Positions 33,922 through 42,461 of a stretch of DNA of 53,248 nt are shown here, in pieces. Both the position numbers and the translations under genes were made by a program. The notes under the pieces are model-generated. The model saw nothing but the letters and a program-made list of their open reading frames with translations, made no database searches and was not told where the DNA came from. The stretch comes from CAZVCG01 sp964626265. Its GTDB lineage: Bacteria; Pseudomonadota; Alphaproteobacteria; UBA9219. Within the stretch, counting starts at the first letter, position 1. Each line of letters starts with the position of its first letter. The DNA lies in assembly GCA_964626265.1 (NCBI GenBank), contig CAZVCG010000011.1, positions 1-53,248 on the forward strand, read 5' to 3'.

Positions 33922-34755
33922 TTAGCGGGGTTCAGGCGTATGGTTTTTCAATGCGCGCTTGGATTTAGGCTTCGTATGACCTTTATTTCCAGTTACCGGG
34001 GGCTTTTGAACTCTTATTGACGGCGTTTTATTAAGAGCTTTCTCCGTCTCCTTTTTGAGCGCATGCCCTTCCGGAACCAAAGCATTAATCAAAGCTACGA
34101 CGTAATCCAGGTATGCAACCCGGAAATTCGGATCGTATTCGGAAGGCAGTTCCAAAACGGCATCCGAAAACTCTTTCACAAGATATTCGTCGCTGGTCAA
34201 TAATCGTTTCTTCTTCGCTTTTCCATGTTCATCCGCTATCGCATCGACGACCTTGTCACAGAGACCTATGACGCATTCATAATATTCACGGGTCAGCTTC
34301 CGCTCGCTCTCGGCCTTTCCGTTTTCTTCCAGACGGCATTCAAGAGAACGACCTGTGGCTTCCCTGCGTGAGATTTCATTGCTCATGCGCCTCATGCTTT
34401 CCGTTATTGCGGCGGCAGCCCCGTTCGAAGGTTCCAAACGATCAGGAAGCGGGGCGTGCGTTTTGAGAAATGCATGATAAGACGTAACCTGATCACGCAA
34501 CTCTTTGTTGTCGTTGACGCTGGCTAAAAGTTGATTTCCCAACACGTGAACCATGGGCGTAATTTCGATAAAATCGGCATCGGCCACTATCTTTTCGCGC
34601 ACTATGCCAAGCCCAATGTTTATCTTGCGCAACGCGTTATGCGCCTTTTTGCCTTTTTCCCCATGATCGACTGAGGCGACAAACGCCAGTTGACCGCCTA
34701 CTTGCGAAGCTAAATCGAGCAATTGGGCGATAATGTAATTATCAGAACCTTTCAT
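33922..34755 (-). CDS. orphan helical protein, 277 aa
   Basis: I do not recognise this protein. It has an N-terminal helix pair (IIAQLLDLASQVGGQLAFVASV), a long Glu/Lys/Arg-rich middle probably forming coiled coil, a conserved-looking acidic/aromatic segment (YDPNFRVAYLDYVVALINALVPEG) and a basic, Pro/Lys-rich tail typical of disordered or nucleic-acid-binding ends. There is no signal peptide. ATG 34755 is preferred over the GTG at 34767, but neither has a clear ribosome binding site. It lies between dusB and the divergent ispDF gene. Its style resembles the orphans at 36562 and 26064, with no clear sequence match among them. Confidence 0.55.
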   Translation of the reverse strand: MKGSDNYIIAQLLDLASQVGGQLAFVASVDHGEKGKKAHNALRKINIGLGIVREKIVADADFIEITPMVHVLGNQLLASVNDNKELRDQVTSYHAFLKTHAPLPDRLEPSNGAAAAITESMRRMSNEISRREATGRSLECRLEENGKAESERKLTREYYECVIGLCDKVVDAIADEHGKAKKKRLLTSDEYLVKEFSDAVLELPSEYDPNFRVAYLDYVVALINALVPEGHALKKETEKALNKTPSIRVQKPPVTGNKGHTKPKSKRALKNHTPEPR

Positions 34756-34965
34756 CGCAATAACCACACTTTGTTGGTGATAATTTTTAATTCAACCAGT
34801 ATTCTTCGAGTTGTGGTCAAAATATGACGTGGTTAATTGGACGTTTCGTTTATGGCCATTTGCCGGCATTATTATGTCGCGCATGGGTTTTATTCACAAA
34901 AAAAAGAAGAGCTTGCAAAGGTTTCTCGGCTCGTTAGGTTATCAAATTTCACGAATGGATTATTC

Positions 34966-36123
34966 ATGACGACTTGCACAGCCCTTATCGTCGCCGCCGG
35001 TTCAGGCGTGCGTTTCGGCGGCCCCGTTCCCAAGCAATATCAGGACGTGGGCGGCATGCCGATTTTGCGCCGTAGCGTTTTGGCGTTTTTGAATCATCCT
35101 TTGATCGACAACGTGCTTGTCGTGATCAACCCGACGCACCGCGAATTTTACGAACGCGCCGTTGAAGGGCTTGACCTGCCGGAACCCGTGCATGGCGGCG
35201 CGACGCGGCAAGATTCCGTGCGCCTCGGCCTTGAAGCGTTGGCCAAAACGAACAAACCCGATCTGGTCATGATCCACGACGCAGCGCGGCCCTTGATTGA
35301 CACCGCAACGATCACCGCCGTGCGCAAGGCTTTGGATAGCAACCCTGCCGCAACCGCCGCGAAGCCCCTTGTCGATACGCTCAAGCGCGGCGATGGCAAC
35401 CGCATCGTGGACACCATAGACCGTACGAACCTGTGGCAGATGCACACGCCGCAGGCCTTTCATTTCGACGTTATTCTTAAAGCGCATCAAGCCGCCATCG
35501 GCGAAGCCTTGACCGACGACAACGCCATCGCCGAAAAAGCGGGCGTTCCCATCATCCTTGTCAATTCGAACCCGGACAACATGAAAATCACGAACCCCGA
35601 CGACCTCGACCGCGCCGCGCGTTTGCTCGGCCAGACCTTTGGCGACATCCGCACGGGCCTTGGCTTTGACGTGCACCGCCTGATCCCCGGCGACAAGATC
35701 AACCTCGGCGGCGTCGCCATTCCGCACAACCGGACGCTGAAAGGCCATTCGGACGCCGACGTGATTTTGCACGCCGTCGTGGACGCCCTGCTCGGCACGA
35801 TGAGCGCTGGCGACATCGGCACGTTCTTTCCGCCCAGCGACCCGCAATGGAAAGGGGCGGACAGCGCGATTTTCGTGCGTCACGCCGTGCGCATGATCAA
35901 CGAGCGCGGCGGCAGGATCGCGCACGTGGACGTGACCGTGATGTGCGAAAATCCGAAGCTTGGCCCTCACCGCGAAGCCATCCGCGCGCGCATGGCGGAA
36001 TTGTTGGAAGTCAACGTCGACCGCGTGAGCCTCAAGGCCACGACGACGGAAGGGTTAGGATTCACGGGCCGCGAAGAAGGCATCGCGGCTCACGCCGTGG
36101 CAACGGTAAGGTTTGAGGGGTGA
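34966..36123 (+). CDS. ispDF: bifunctional IspDF (MEP pathway)
   Basis: This 385-aa fusion covers two steps of non-mevalonate isoprenoid synthesis. The N-terminal cytidylyltransferase (IspD) has ALIVAAGSGVRFGGPVPKQY and HDAARPLIDTATI. The C-terminal cyclodiphosphate synthase (IspF) starts with RTGLGFDVHRL and contains GHSDADVILHAVVDALLG, GDIGTFFPP and LKATTTEGLGFTGRE. The fusion is characteristic of many Alphaproteobacteria. I start at ATG 34966 (MTTCTALIV); the open frame extends 43 codons further upstream without coding features. It leads directly into pncC/cinA. Confidence 0.97.
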   Translation: MTTCTALIVAAGSGVRFGGPVPKQYQDVGGMPILRRSVLAFLNHPLIDNVLVVINPTHREFYERAVEGLDLPEPVHGGATRQDSVRLGLEALAKTNKPDLVMIHDAARPLIDTATITAVRKALDSNPAATAAKPLVDTLKRGDGNRIVDTIDRTNLWQMHTPQAFHFDVILKAHQAAIGEALTDDNAIAEKAGVPIILVNSNPDNMKITNPDDLDRAARLLGQTFGDIRTGLGFDVHRLIPGDKINLGGVAIPHNRTLKGHSDADVILHAVVDALLGTMSAGDIGTFFPPSDPQWKGADSAIFVRHAVRMINERGGRIAHVDVTVMCENPKLGPHREAIRARMAELLEVNVDRVSLKATTTEGLGFTGREEGIAAHAVATVRFEG

Positions 36124-36128
36124 ACGTT

Positions 36129-36650
36129 ATGTTCCCGCCTGATATTCTCGATCTCGCGCAGAAGGTTATTAAACGCTATGCGGCGGAGAAGAAGCGGATC
36201 GTGACGGCGGAGTCGTGCACGGGCGGGCTGATCGCCGCCGCCCTCACCTGCGTGCCGGGATCGTCGGCGGTCGTGGAGCGCGGGTTTATCACCTACAGCA
36301 ACGAAGCCAAGGTTGAAGTGCTAGGCGTGTTGCCGGAAACGCTGGACAACTTCGGCGCGGTCAGCGTACAGGTCGCCGACGCCATGGCCGAAGGCGCTTT
36401 GGAATATTCGCACGCCGATGTGGCCGTGTCGGTTACAGGCATAGCCGGGCCAGAGCCTGCCCCGGCGAAAGCCGGGGGCGGGACTCCGACAAAACCCGTT
36501 GGTCTTGTATTTTTTGGCATCGCCACGCGCGAAGGCGTGCGCTTTCACTTACAGGGGCAGTTCAGCGGCAATCGGGACCATGTCCGGATGCAAGCCGCGC
36601 ATGAGGCGTTGAAGGTTCTTGAATCGCTTGCCGCCGCGCAGGAAGACTAA
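36129..36650 (+). CDS. pncC: nicotinamide-nucleotide amidase (CinA C-terminal domain)
   Basis: This protein of about 173 aa removes ammonia from NMN in pyridine-nucleotide recycling. The family motifs are KRIVTAESCTGGLIAAALT, SSAVVERGFITYSNEAK and VAVSVTGIAGP. After GIAGP, where other members read directly into a Gly-rich loop and KPVG, this copy has about seven extra residues (EPAPAKA) encoded by a palindrome at 36460-36477. ATG 36129 has AGGGGTGA suitably placed upstream; GTG 36120 is the alternative, overlapping the ispDF stop. Its last 89 bases overlap the 3' end of the converging gene at 36562. Confidence 0.93.
   Translation: MFPPDILDLAQKVIKRYAAEKKRIVTAESCTGGLIAAALTCVPGSSAVVERGFITYSNEAKVEVLGVLPETLDNFGAVSVQVADAMAEGALEYSHADVAVSVTGIAGPEPAPAKAGGGTPTKPVGLVFFGIATREGVRFHLQGQFSGNRDHVRMQAAHEALKVLESLAAAQED
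36460..36477. repeat. in-frame palindromic insertion in pncC
   Basis: CCCCGGC-GAAA-GCCGGGG is a perfect 7-bp stem with the same GAAA loop as the ends of the family-A elements elsewhere in the window. It falls exactly where the protein has residues not present in the family. Origin as a captured half-element is an inference. Confidence 0.55.
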
Positions 36651-37134
36651 ACGCGGAAACGATGTCCGGAACGATTTTCCTGAATGACTCGCCGGGCGCG
36701 ACAAGACTGTTTTGCAGAACCGAGAGGAACAGCAGGCCCACGGCCTGCAAGCGTTCTTCAGGCGTTATGGCCCCTGTAATTTTTTTCAAGTCATTTGGCC
36801 TTATCGGCGCGATTTGCGCTTTATAAACGTCAACCAGCCACTCATGCGGTCGCGCCTCCGACCCGGAATCGATATGTATGACATGATGGCAGTCTTGAGG
36901 GCCTTTTGCGCCATGAGCGACGTAAACCACGAATTTCCCGTTTTTTCCGTTTTTCTCTACGACAATCATATCTGAAGCGTTGCTTGTCTTGATGTGGCCG
37001 ACCGCCAAAGCGTCCCAAGCCGCGGCTTTTTTATCCGGTTCAACAAACTTCAACGATACGGCGGAATCGGCTTTACGAATGACGTCAAAGATCGCGCAAA
37101 GCGTCTCCTTCAAGACTTCGAGGGAAATATCCAT
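36562..37134 (-). CDS. orphan protein, 190 aa
   Basis: I do not recognise this protein. The first 145 residues look well folded: an amphipathic N-terminal helix, beta-rich segments (DMIVVEKNGKNGKFVVYVAHG, HHVIHIDSG) and helices. The last 30 residues (SLPARRQAIQEPSTPHARLA) are antisense to pncC and probably not functional. The stop lies 89 bases inside the converging pncC gene. Its start is 15 bases after the secD stop, so it occupies the place where secF would be expected. No ribosome binding site is obvious. Confidence 0.6.
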   Translation of the reverse strand: MDISLEVLKETLCAIFDVIRKADSAVSLKFVEPDKKAAAWDALAVGHIKTSNASDMIVVEKNGKNGKFVVYVAHGAKGPQDCHHVIHIDSGSEARPHEWLVDVYKAQIAPIRPNDLKKITGAITPEERLQAVGLLFLSVLQNSLVAPGESFRKIVPDIVSAFSLPARRQAIQEPSTPHARLASGHGPDCR

Positions 37135-37149
37135 TTTATATGTTCGCGT

Positions 37150-38718
37150 TTAAATAGGCAGTTCTTTCAATTTCTTGCCGCGCGTCCACCATACCAGTAT
37201 CAAACGTGTGATCATGATCGCCGAAAAAATCGACGTGATAATGCCGATGGACAACGTGACGGCGAAACCCTTCACCGGCCCCGAGCCGAATATGAACATG
37301 AGCAAGGCCGCGATAAGCGTCGTCATGTTGGCGTCGATGATCGCCGACATGGCGTGTTTATAGCCCGCGTCTATGGACATCAGCACCGAGCGGCCCAAGC
37401 GCAATTCTTCGCGTATGCGCTCGAACACAAGCACGTTGGCGTCCAGCGACATGCCGATGGTCAAGACGATGCCGGCTATGCCGGGCAACGTCAGCGTCGC
37501 CTGCAAAATCGACAAAGAGGCGAAAATCAGCGCCATATTGAAAAGCAAGGCAATGTTGGCGAACAAGCCGAAAACGCCGCCATAAGTGATGAATATAAAG
37601 CTCATAGCCAACCCCAGGCCGATCAGGCAGGAAATTGCGCCAGCCTTAATGGAGTCTGCGCCAAGGCCAGGGCCGACAGTGCGCTCTTCGATGACCTTGA
37701 TCGGCGCGGGCAGAGCTCCGGCCCTTAGCAAAAGAGCAAGATCCTGTGCCGATTGCGTCGTAAAGCGGCCGGAAATCACGCCGCTGCCGCCCAAAATGGG
37801 CTCGCGGATGACGGGTGCGCTGATGATCTTGTTGTCGAGAACGATAGCGAATAGACGGCCTACGTTCGTGCGGGTGGCTTCGCCGAAACGTTTGGCGCCT
37901 TGAGAGTCAAAACGGAAGCTTACGACGGGCTCGCCGTTCTGAAAGCTCGGTTGCGCGTCAACAAGCGTGTCGCCCGACACCATGATGCGCTTTTGCACGA
38001 CCATAGTATGGCCGGGAAGTTCCGTAAGCGGCATGCGCTCAAGGCCCGGCGGCGGCGTGCCTGTGGGATCGTTGCTGGCGGCTTCGTCAACCAGCCGGAA
38101 GGTCAATTTAGCGGTTTGGCCCAATAGGTTTTTGATGCGCTCCGGATTGCCCTCGCCCGGCAACTGAACCAGAATGCGGTTATCGCCCTGACGCTGGATC
38201 GACGGCTCGCGCGTTCCCGTTTCGTCAATGCGGCGTCGCACGATTTCGATGGATTGGCTCATGGCAGAACGCTTGCGTTCGAGTATTTGGGAATCCGTCA
38301 TCTTCACCGCAAACATCCCATCGGCATAATCAACGTCAAGCTCGCGGTCGATGTCGCGCAATATCTCGCGCGCGCGATCGGCCTGCCCGGTGTCCGTAAG
38401 CCTGAACGTGACCGCGCCGCTTTTCAGCCCCAAATCTGTGTAGCCGATTTTGGCGGCGCGCAATTCGCCCCGGACTTGATCGACCATGCTTTGCATACGC
38501 TCATCGATAACGACGTTGGTAGACACCTCGAGCAAAAGATGCGAACCGCCGCGCAAGTCAAGGCCAAGGTTGACCGTCTGCGACGGCAGGAACGACGGCA
38601 GGTTTTTCTGCATCCATTCAAGCGTTTTCGGACCCATGACGTTCGGCAAGGCATAGAGAACGCCGAGGACGCAAATGGCCGAAATGAGGATGATTTTCCA
38701 TCGTTCCATATATAGCAT
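37150..38718 (-). CDS. secD: protein translocase subunit SecD
   Basis: SecD works with SecF to use the proton-motive force for late steps of Sec export. The 522-aa protein has the N-terminal helix, NLGLDLRGGSHLLLEV, the periplasmic P1 domain with RIDETGTREPSIQRQGDNRI, and the C-terminal six-helix RND-like region with GIVLTIGMSLDANVLVFERIREE. Length is typical of Alphaproteobacteria. It follows yajC by 15 bases. SecF, which usually follows directly, is not downstream here and the protein ends as a separate SecD, so it is not a SecDF fusion. Starts at 38718 and 38709 are both possible. Confidence 0.96.
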   Translation of the reverse strand: MLYMERWKIILISAICVLGVLYALPNVMGPKTLEWMQKNLPSFLPSQTVNLGLDLRGGSHLLLEVSTNVVIDERMQSMVDQVRGELRAAKIGYTDLGLKSGAVTFRLTDTGQADRAREILRDIDRELDVDYADGMFAVKMTDSQILERKRSAMSQSIEIVRRRIDETGTREPSIQRQGDNRILVQLPGEGNPERIKNLLGQTAKLTFRLVDEAASNDPTGTPPPGLERMPLTELPGHTMVVQKRIMVSGDTLVDAQPSFQNGEPVVSFRFDSQGAKRFGEATRTNVGRLFAIVLDNKIISAPVIREPILGGSGVISGRFTTQSAQDLALLLRAGALPAPIKVIEERTVGPGLGADSIKAGAISCLIGLGLAMSFIFITYGGVFGLFANIALLFNMALIFASLSILQATLTLPGIAGIVLTIGMSLDANVLVFERIREELRLGRSVLMSIDAGYKHAMSAIIDANMTTLIAALLMFIFGSGPVKGFAVTLSIGIITSIFSAIMITRLILVWWTRGKKLKELPI

Positions 38719-38733
38719 AAGATTTTTCCCGTT

Positions 38734-39108
38734 TTAGTTTTTCTTTTCAGCGGCTTTTTTGGCCTGAGAATCCATGAGCGCGCTGATGGTGCTGCGAACG
38801 ACCTTGACTACGACGCCGTCGGCAATTTCCACCATGGCGTAATCGTCACCTTCAAGCGCGGCGACCTTGCCGACGACGCCGCCCGAGGTCACGACCTTGT
38901 CGCCTTTCTTCAGGGCTTTGATCATGGCGGCCTGCTCGTCGAGCTTTTTCTGCTGTGGACGGATCAGAATGAAATAGAAAACCGCGAAAATGAGAAAAAG
39001 CGGCAAAAAGCGCATCAGCGACGATCCGACATCGTCGGATGGCGGCGCGGCGGCAGCCGTATCGGCCGCATAGGCGGCGCTGATCAACAGATTTGACAGA
39101 CTAAACAT
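38734..39108 (-). CDS. yajC: Sec accessory protein YajC
   Basis: YajC associates with SecDF in the inner membrane. The 124-aa protein has one transmembrane helix (about 31-51, ending FILIRPQQKKLDE), then the conserved soluble part IKALKKGDKVVTSGGVVGKV. The first 30 residues are Ala-rich and precede the helix. It is the first gene of the yajC-secD pair. Confidence 0.95.
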   Translation of the reverse strand: MFSLSNLLISAAYAADTAAAAPPSDDVGSSLMRFLPLFLIFAVFYFILIRPQQKKLDEQAAMIKALKKGDKVVTSGGVVGKVAALEGDDYAMVEIADGVVVKVVRSTISALMDSQAKKAAEKKN

Positions 39109-39139
39109 AATTTTTTCCTTTGATGTTCATTTGCGACGT

Positions 39140-39325
39140 TTACTTGCGTTTCCTCTTCTTATGGAAGAATACGAAGTAAATCACCAATCCCAGCATTACC
39201 AGAGGGACATATTTCATGACATGGGGCGGCACAATCGCGGATTCTTCCATTTTTTGGTAGAACGGATCCTTCAGCGTACGCGCCTGTGTCGGCGACGGCG
39301 AAACAAGTTGCGGCAAAGTCAGCAT
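39140..39325 (-). CDS. small single-pass membrane protein
   Basis: This 61-aa protein has a polar N-terminus and a C-terminal transmembrane helix (MKYVPLVMLGLVIYFVFF) followed by a KKRKRK tail, so it should sit in the inner membrane with its C-terminus in the cytoplasm. GAGGTG lies six bases before the ATG. I do not recognise a family. It precedes yajC-secD on the same strand and may be co-transcribed. Confidence 0.65.
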   Translation of the reverse strand: MLTLPQLVSPSPTQARTLKDPFYQKMEESAIVPPHVMKYVPLVMLGLVIYFVFFHKKRKRK

Positions 39326-39389
39326 GGGTCACCTCGCTAGTTTTTTTTGAGGAACTATAGCGGGATACGCCTAATGCGCAATATGTTTC

Positions 39390-39656
39390 CTAACGGCTTT
39401 CCGCCAAGGCTGTGGCGTGTTCAGACCGGTTTAACGGCGTCATGACCGGCGGGTTGACGCCTACCAACCTGCCCGGCGGAACGTCTTGAGGCTCGGTATA
39501 GCACTCAATTTCGCCAAGCGTTTGGTAGCACCAGCTTTGATGCAACGGCATGCCGTCAGTGCCCGTCATCGAGGGGGGCGGCGGCTTCCGCCAAAACGCC
39601 GGAATGCAGGCGGTCATCGTCAGAGACAGCAAAAGAAGCGCAAGGCCTTTATTCAT
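39390..39656 (-). CDS. small putative lipoprotein
   Basis: This 88-aa protein starts with a signal peptide and lipobox LTMTAC (Cys 17), so the mature part should be lipidated and only about 70 residues long. It is Pro-rich, with two further Cys (WCYQTLGEIEC) that could form a disulfide. No family recognised. It lies between yacG and the small membrane protein on the same strand. Confidence 0.65.
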   Translation of the reverse strand: MNKGLALLLLSLTMTACIPAFWRKPPPPSMTGTDGMPLHQSWCYQTLGEIECYTEPQDVPPGRLVGVNPPVMTPLNRSEHATALAESR

Positions 39657-39709
39657 GAGCGAAAAGATAGGGTGGCGGTCATTAATGAATGTTTAAGGGA
39701 GCCGATTCG

Positions 39710-39895
39710 CTAGGGTTGATCATCGTCCATATTTGGATGGCTGTCTTGAGGTTTTTCATCGGTATGCAAAACATATTTCTCCCCCAGCCAACGCCCAAGG
39801 TCTATATTGGCGCATCGCGCCCCGCAAAAAGGCCGGAACTTGTCCACGGCCGCTTTTCCGCATATCGGGCAGTGTTTTAGCATGGCCTGGCCCAT
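39710..39895 (-). CDS. yacG: DNA gyrase inhibitor YacG
   Basis: YacG is a tiny zinc-ribbon protein that binds GyrB. The four zinc cysteines appear in HCPICG and FRPFCGARCANIDLGRWL. The start at 39895 has AAGGA eight bases upstream; ATG 39883 (MLKHCPICG) is the closer family match. The gene begins one base after the stop of rng, so maf, rng and yacG form a compact operon. Length is 57-61 aa, usual for the family. Confidence 0.93.
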   Translation of the reverse strand: MGQAMLKHCPICGKAAVDKFRPFCGARCANIDLGRWLGEKYVLHTDEKPQDSHPNMDDDQP

Positions 39896-39896
39896 C

Positions 39897-40793
39897 TCAA
39901 CCGTCCTTAAGCGCGCTCATGACTTCATGCAGACTCGGGCCGCGACGCTGGCGCGTCAATTCGATGAGGCCGAGTTTCGTCAGGCCGAACACGTTGACGC
40001 CCGCCGGATCTTCCGCAACGGCTTTTTTCAGCGCGTTCAGAACCTTGGCGTTGTCGGGCCTAAACGCCGTCTTGAGCGCGTCGATCACGATGATCCCGGA
40101 CATGTTGCGAAGACGAATTTGCCGCGCAATTTCCCGCACGGCTTGAAGATTGACCGATAAGGCATTGCCGCTCTCCCCTGCGTTGACATCGGCCACGATC
40201 ATGGCTTCGGTCTCCTCAATGATGATCGAAGCGCCGCCGGACAAACCTATTTCCGGTTTTTTCAGGCCCTCCATCAAATCGTCCAATTCTGGATGCGGGG
40301 CGTGGGATAACGGTTTTAGCGCCGAAGCCCATTCGGGTTTGCGCTTCTCCAAATATTCCTGGCAAGCCGCGCAATCATCACGATGCGAAAAGATAATGGA
40401 AGCCGGCGAAACGTCTTTCAAATCGGCCAAGGCACGTTCCCAAGGGCGTGGGGGATTGACAATAACGCCCAGACCTTCTTCGACGATCGGGTTTTCGACG
40501 ATGACGCCGCCCCAGGCTTTGCCTTGCCGCGCGTAACCGGTAATCTTCAGCGCCAGAATTTCTCCGGAGCGCACATGGCCCGGATTCTCGACATAAATCG
40601 TCAAGCCTTGTCCGGCTTCGCACCATGCGGCTTTGTTGCCTGCAGCAAGGCGATTGACTCGCGCACCGACAATCGCGCCAGTTAAATCCGCACGTATGAG
40701 ATGATCGAAATACAGATCGCATAGTTCATCGCCGCGCCATACGGCCACGCGCCACAAATTTTCAAAACGGTCGCAAGTCAAAGAAACGATCAT
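39897..40793 (-). CDS. rng: short RNase E/G family ribonuclease
   Basis: This 298-aa protein holds the core of the RNase E/G endonuclease family. The catalytic acidic residues appear in AMIVADVNAGE and IIVIDALKT, and the signature QIRLRNMSGIIV is present. It is much shorter than RNase G (nearly 500 aa): the N-terminal S1 domain is reduced to a degenerate segment, and the C-terminal zinc-link and small domain are missing. Similar short forms next to maf occur in Alphaproteobacteria. The start at 40793 overlaps the maf stop (ATGA). It may process RNA; another full-length RNase E is presumably elsewhere. Confidence 0.85.
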   Translation of the reverse strand: MIVSLTCDRFENLWRVAVWRGDELCDLYFDHLIRADLTGAIVGARVNRLAAGNKAAWCEAGQGLTIYVENPGHVRSGEILALKITGYARQGKAWGGVIVENPIVEEGLGVIVNPPRPWERALADLKDVSPASIIFSHRDDCAACQEYLEKRKPEWASALKPLSHAPHPELDDLMEGLKKPEIGLSGGASIIIEETEAMIVADVNAGESGNALSVNLQAVREIARQIRLRNMSGIIVIDALKTAFRPDNAKVLNALKKAVAEDPAGVNVFGLTKLGLIELTRQRRGPSLHEVMSALKDG

Positions 40794-41368
40794 ATTCGGC
40801 ACCCGCACGCACGCAGCATTTGCGCGACTTCGAAAAGAGGCAAACCAACAATGTTTGAATAGGAACCTGAGATAAAGCGGATGTGCGCGGCGGCATGACC
40901 TTGAATGGCGTAGCCTCCCGCTTTGCCGATCCCCTCGCCGCCCTTTATATATTTTTCGATGTCGGCTTCGGTCACGCGATTGAATGTGACTACGCTGTCG
41001 GAAACGCGTTGAAGAATTTTGCCTTGGGGCGTCCGTATCGCTACGCCCGTATAAACATGATGGCGGCGGCCCGACATGAGTTGCCAACAACGGCGCACAT
41101 CATCGTTCGTTTCAGCCTTGGACAAAATGCGGCGACCACAGCCAACGACAGTATCGGCGGCCAACACGATACCCTTAGTCGTTTGAGGCAAGACGGCTTT
41201 CAGTTTTTCAAGCGCCAACCGCTGGGCCAAGTGGCGCGGCAATTCACGCGGCAACGGCGTTTCGTTGATATCGGCATGCACGATCTTGTCGGGCACAATG
41301 CCAATGTCTTTCAATAACGCCAAGCGGCGCGGCGAGGATGAGGCCAAAATAAATTGATGTTGCGGCAT
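40790..41368 (-). CDS. maf: Maf family nucleotide pyrophosphatase
   Basis: Maf proteins hydrolyse non-canonical or pyrimidine nucleoside triphosphates. The 192-aa protein begins FILASSSPRRLALL and contains VLAADTVV, LSGRRHHVYTGVAI, AGGYAIQGHAAAHI and SYSNIVGLPL, the complete family pattern. It is co-translated with rng (four-base overlap). It is followed upstream by flhB with a 20-base gap, so the whole flagellar export set to yacG may form one transcript. Confidence 0.95.
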   Translation of the reverse strand: MPQHQFILASSSPRRLALLKDIGIVPDKIVHADINETPLPRELPRHLAQRLALEKLKAVLPQTTKGIVLAADTVVGCGRRILSKAETNDDVRRCWQLMSGRRHHVYTGVAIRTPQGKILQRVSDSVVTFNRVTEADIEKYIKGGEGIGKAGGYAIQGHAAAHIRFISGSYSNIVGLPLFEVAQMLRACGCRI

Positions 41369-41387
41369 ACTATTATGAGTACAGACC

Positions 41388-42461
41388 CTAACGGTTAACT
41401 ATTTTCTTCTTCAGCTTATACACGAAGGAAATGACTTCCGCCACTGCGCGGTAATGCTCGGGCGCGATGATATCGTCGACCTCGACCGTATCGTAAAGGG
41501 CGCGGGCCAGAGGCGGGTTGCTGACCAGAGGAACCTCGTTTTCCTCGGCCACGGCACGGATGCGCTCGGCAATACGGTTAATGCCCTTGGCAACCACCTT
41601 TGGCGCGGCCATGGACAAATTGTCGTATTGAAGCGCGACGGCATAGTGGGTCGGGTTAGTCACGACCACGTCGGCCTTTGGCACTGCGGCCATCATACGC
41701 CGCCGCGCGCGTTCCAGACGGATCGACCGCAGGCGGCTTTTGATCATCGGATCGCCTTCCATCTGCTTGTATTCGTCCTTGACCTCTTGCTTGGTCATGC
41801 GCAGGCCTTTGTAATACCGCATGCGCTGATAGACGATGTCCGCCACGGCGATCAGCGTCACCACCAGCATGATGATGACGATCAGGTGAATCGCCTCTTT
41901 ATGCAGAAACCGGAGTATCTGAATAATGTCGAAACCGATCATATGGGGCATGACGTTGAACAGCGGCCACAGGACGAAAAAGGCCACGATGCCGACGACG
42001 ACCAGCTTGACGAAGCTCTTCAGCAATTCGGCGAGAGCCGCCGTCGAAAAAATGTTCTTGAGGCCTTTCAATGGATTGAGCTTTTCAGGATGAAACTTGA
42101 CGTTCGCGGTGTTGAAGTAGAAACCGGTCTGCACCATGGTTCCGATAATGACAGAAGCCGCCAGAAGGCTGAATACGATGATGGAAGCCAGACCGACCTT
42201 GCCCAGCACATTAGCCAACGCATGTTGAATGCCGTTGCCTTCAAGGCTTATGGCGTGCGGCATTTCGATGAAGGGACGCAGGCTCCCGACGAGCTTGCCG
42301 CCCATGTCGGGGATCATCCATGTGATGACGATAAGAACGCTGATGAAGAGCCACCACGTCGCCATTTCGCGGCTTATGGGCAACTGGCCTTCGTCGCGCG
42401 CTTCGTCGAGCCGCTTTTGGGTCGGCTCTTCTGTTTTTTGGTCCTGATCTTCCTCGGCCAT
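41388..42461 (-). CDS. flhB: flagellar export switch protein FlhB
   Basis: FlhB is the autocleaving inner-membrane component of the flagellar type III export apparatus. The 357-aa protein begins with the polar EEPTQKRLDEARDEGQLP, has four transmembrane helices, and has the autocleavage site NPTH at 269-272, the same position as in Salmonella. The cytoplasmic domain ends near 357 with FVYKLKKKIVNR. It starts immediately after fliR. The intact cleavage motif argues for a working export switch. Confidence 0.97.
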   Translation of the reverse strand: MAEEDQDQKTEEPTQKRLDEARDEGQLPISREMATWWLFISVLIVITWMIPDMGGKLVGSLRPFIEMPHAISLEGNGIQHALANVLGKVGLASIIVFSLLAASVIIGTMVQTGFYFNTANVKFHPEKLNPLKGLKNIFSTAALAELLKSFVKLVVVGIVAFFVLWPLFNVMPHMIGFDIIQILRFLHKEAIHLIVIIMLVVTLIAVADIVYQRMRYYKGLRMTKQEVKDEYKQMEGDPMIKSRLRSIRLERARRRMMAAVPKADVVVTNPTHYAVALQYDNLSMAAPKVVAKGINRIAERIRAVAEENEVPLVSNPPLARALYDTVEVDDIIAPEHYRAVAEVISFVYKLKKKIVNR

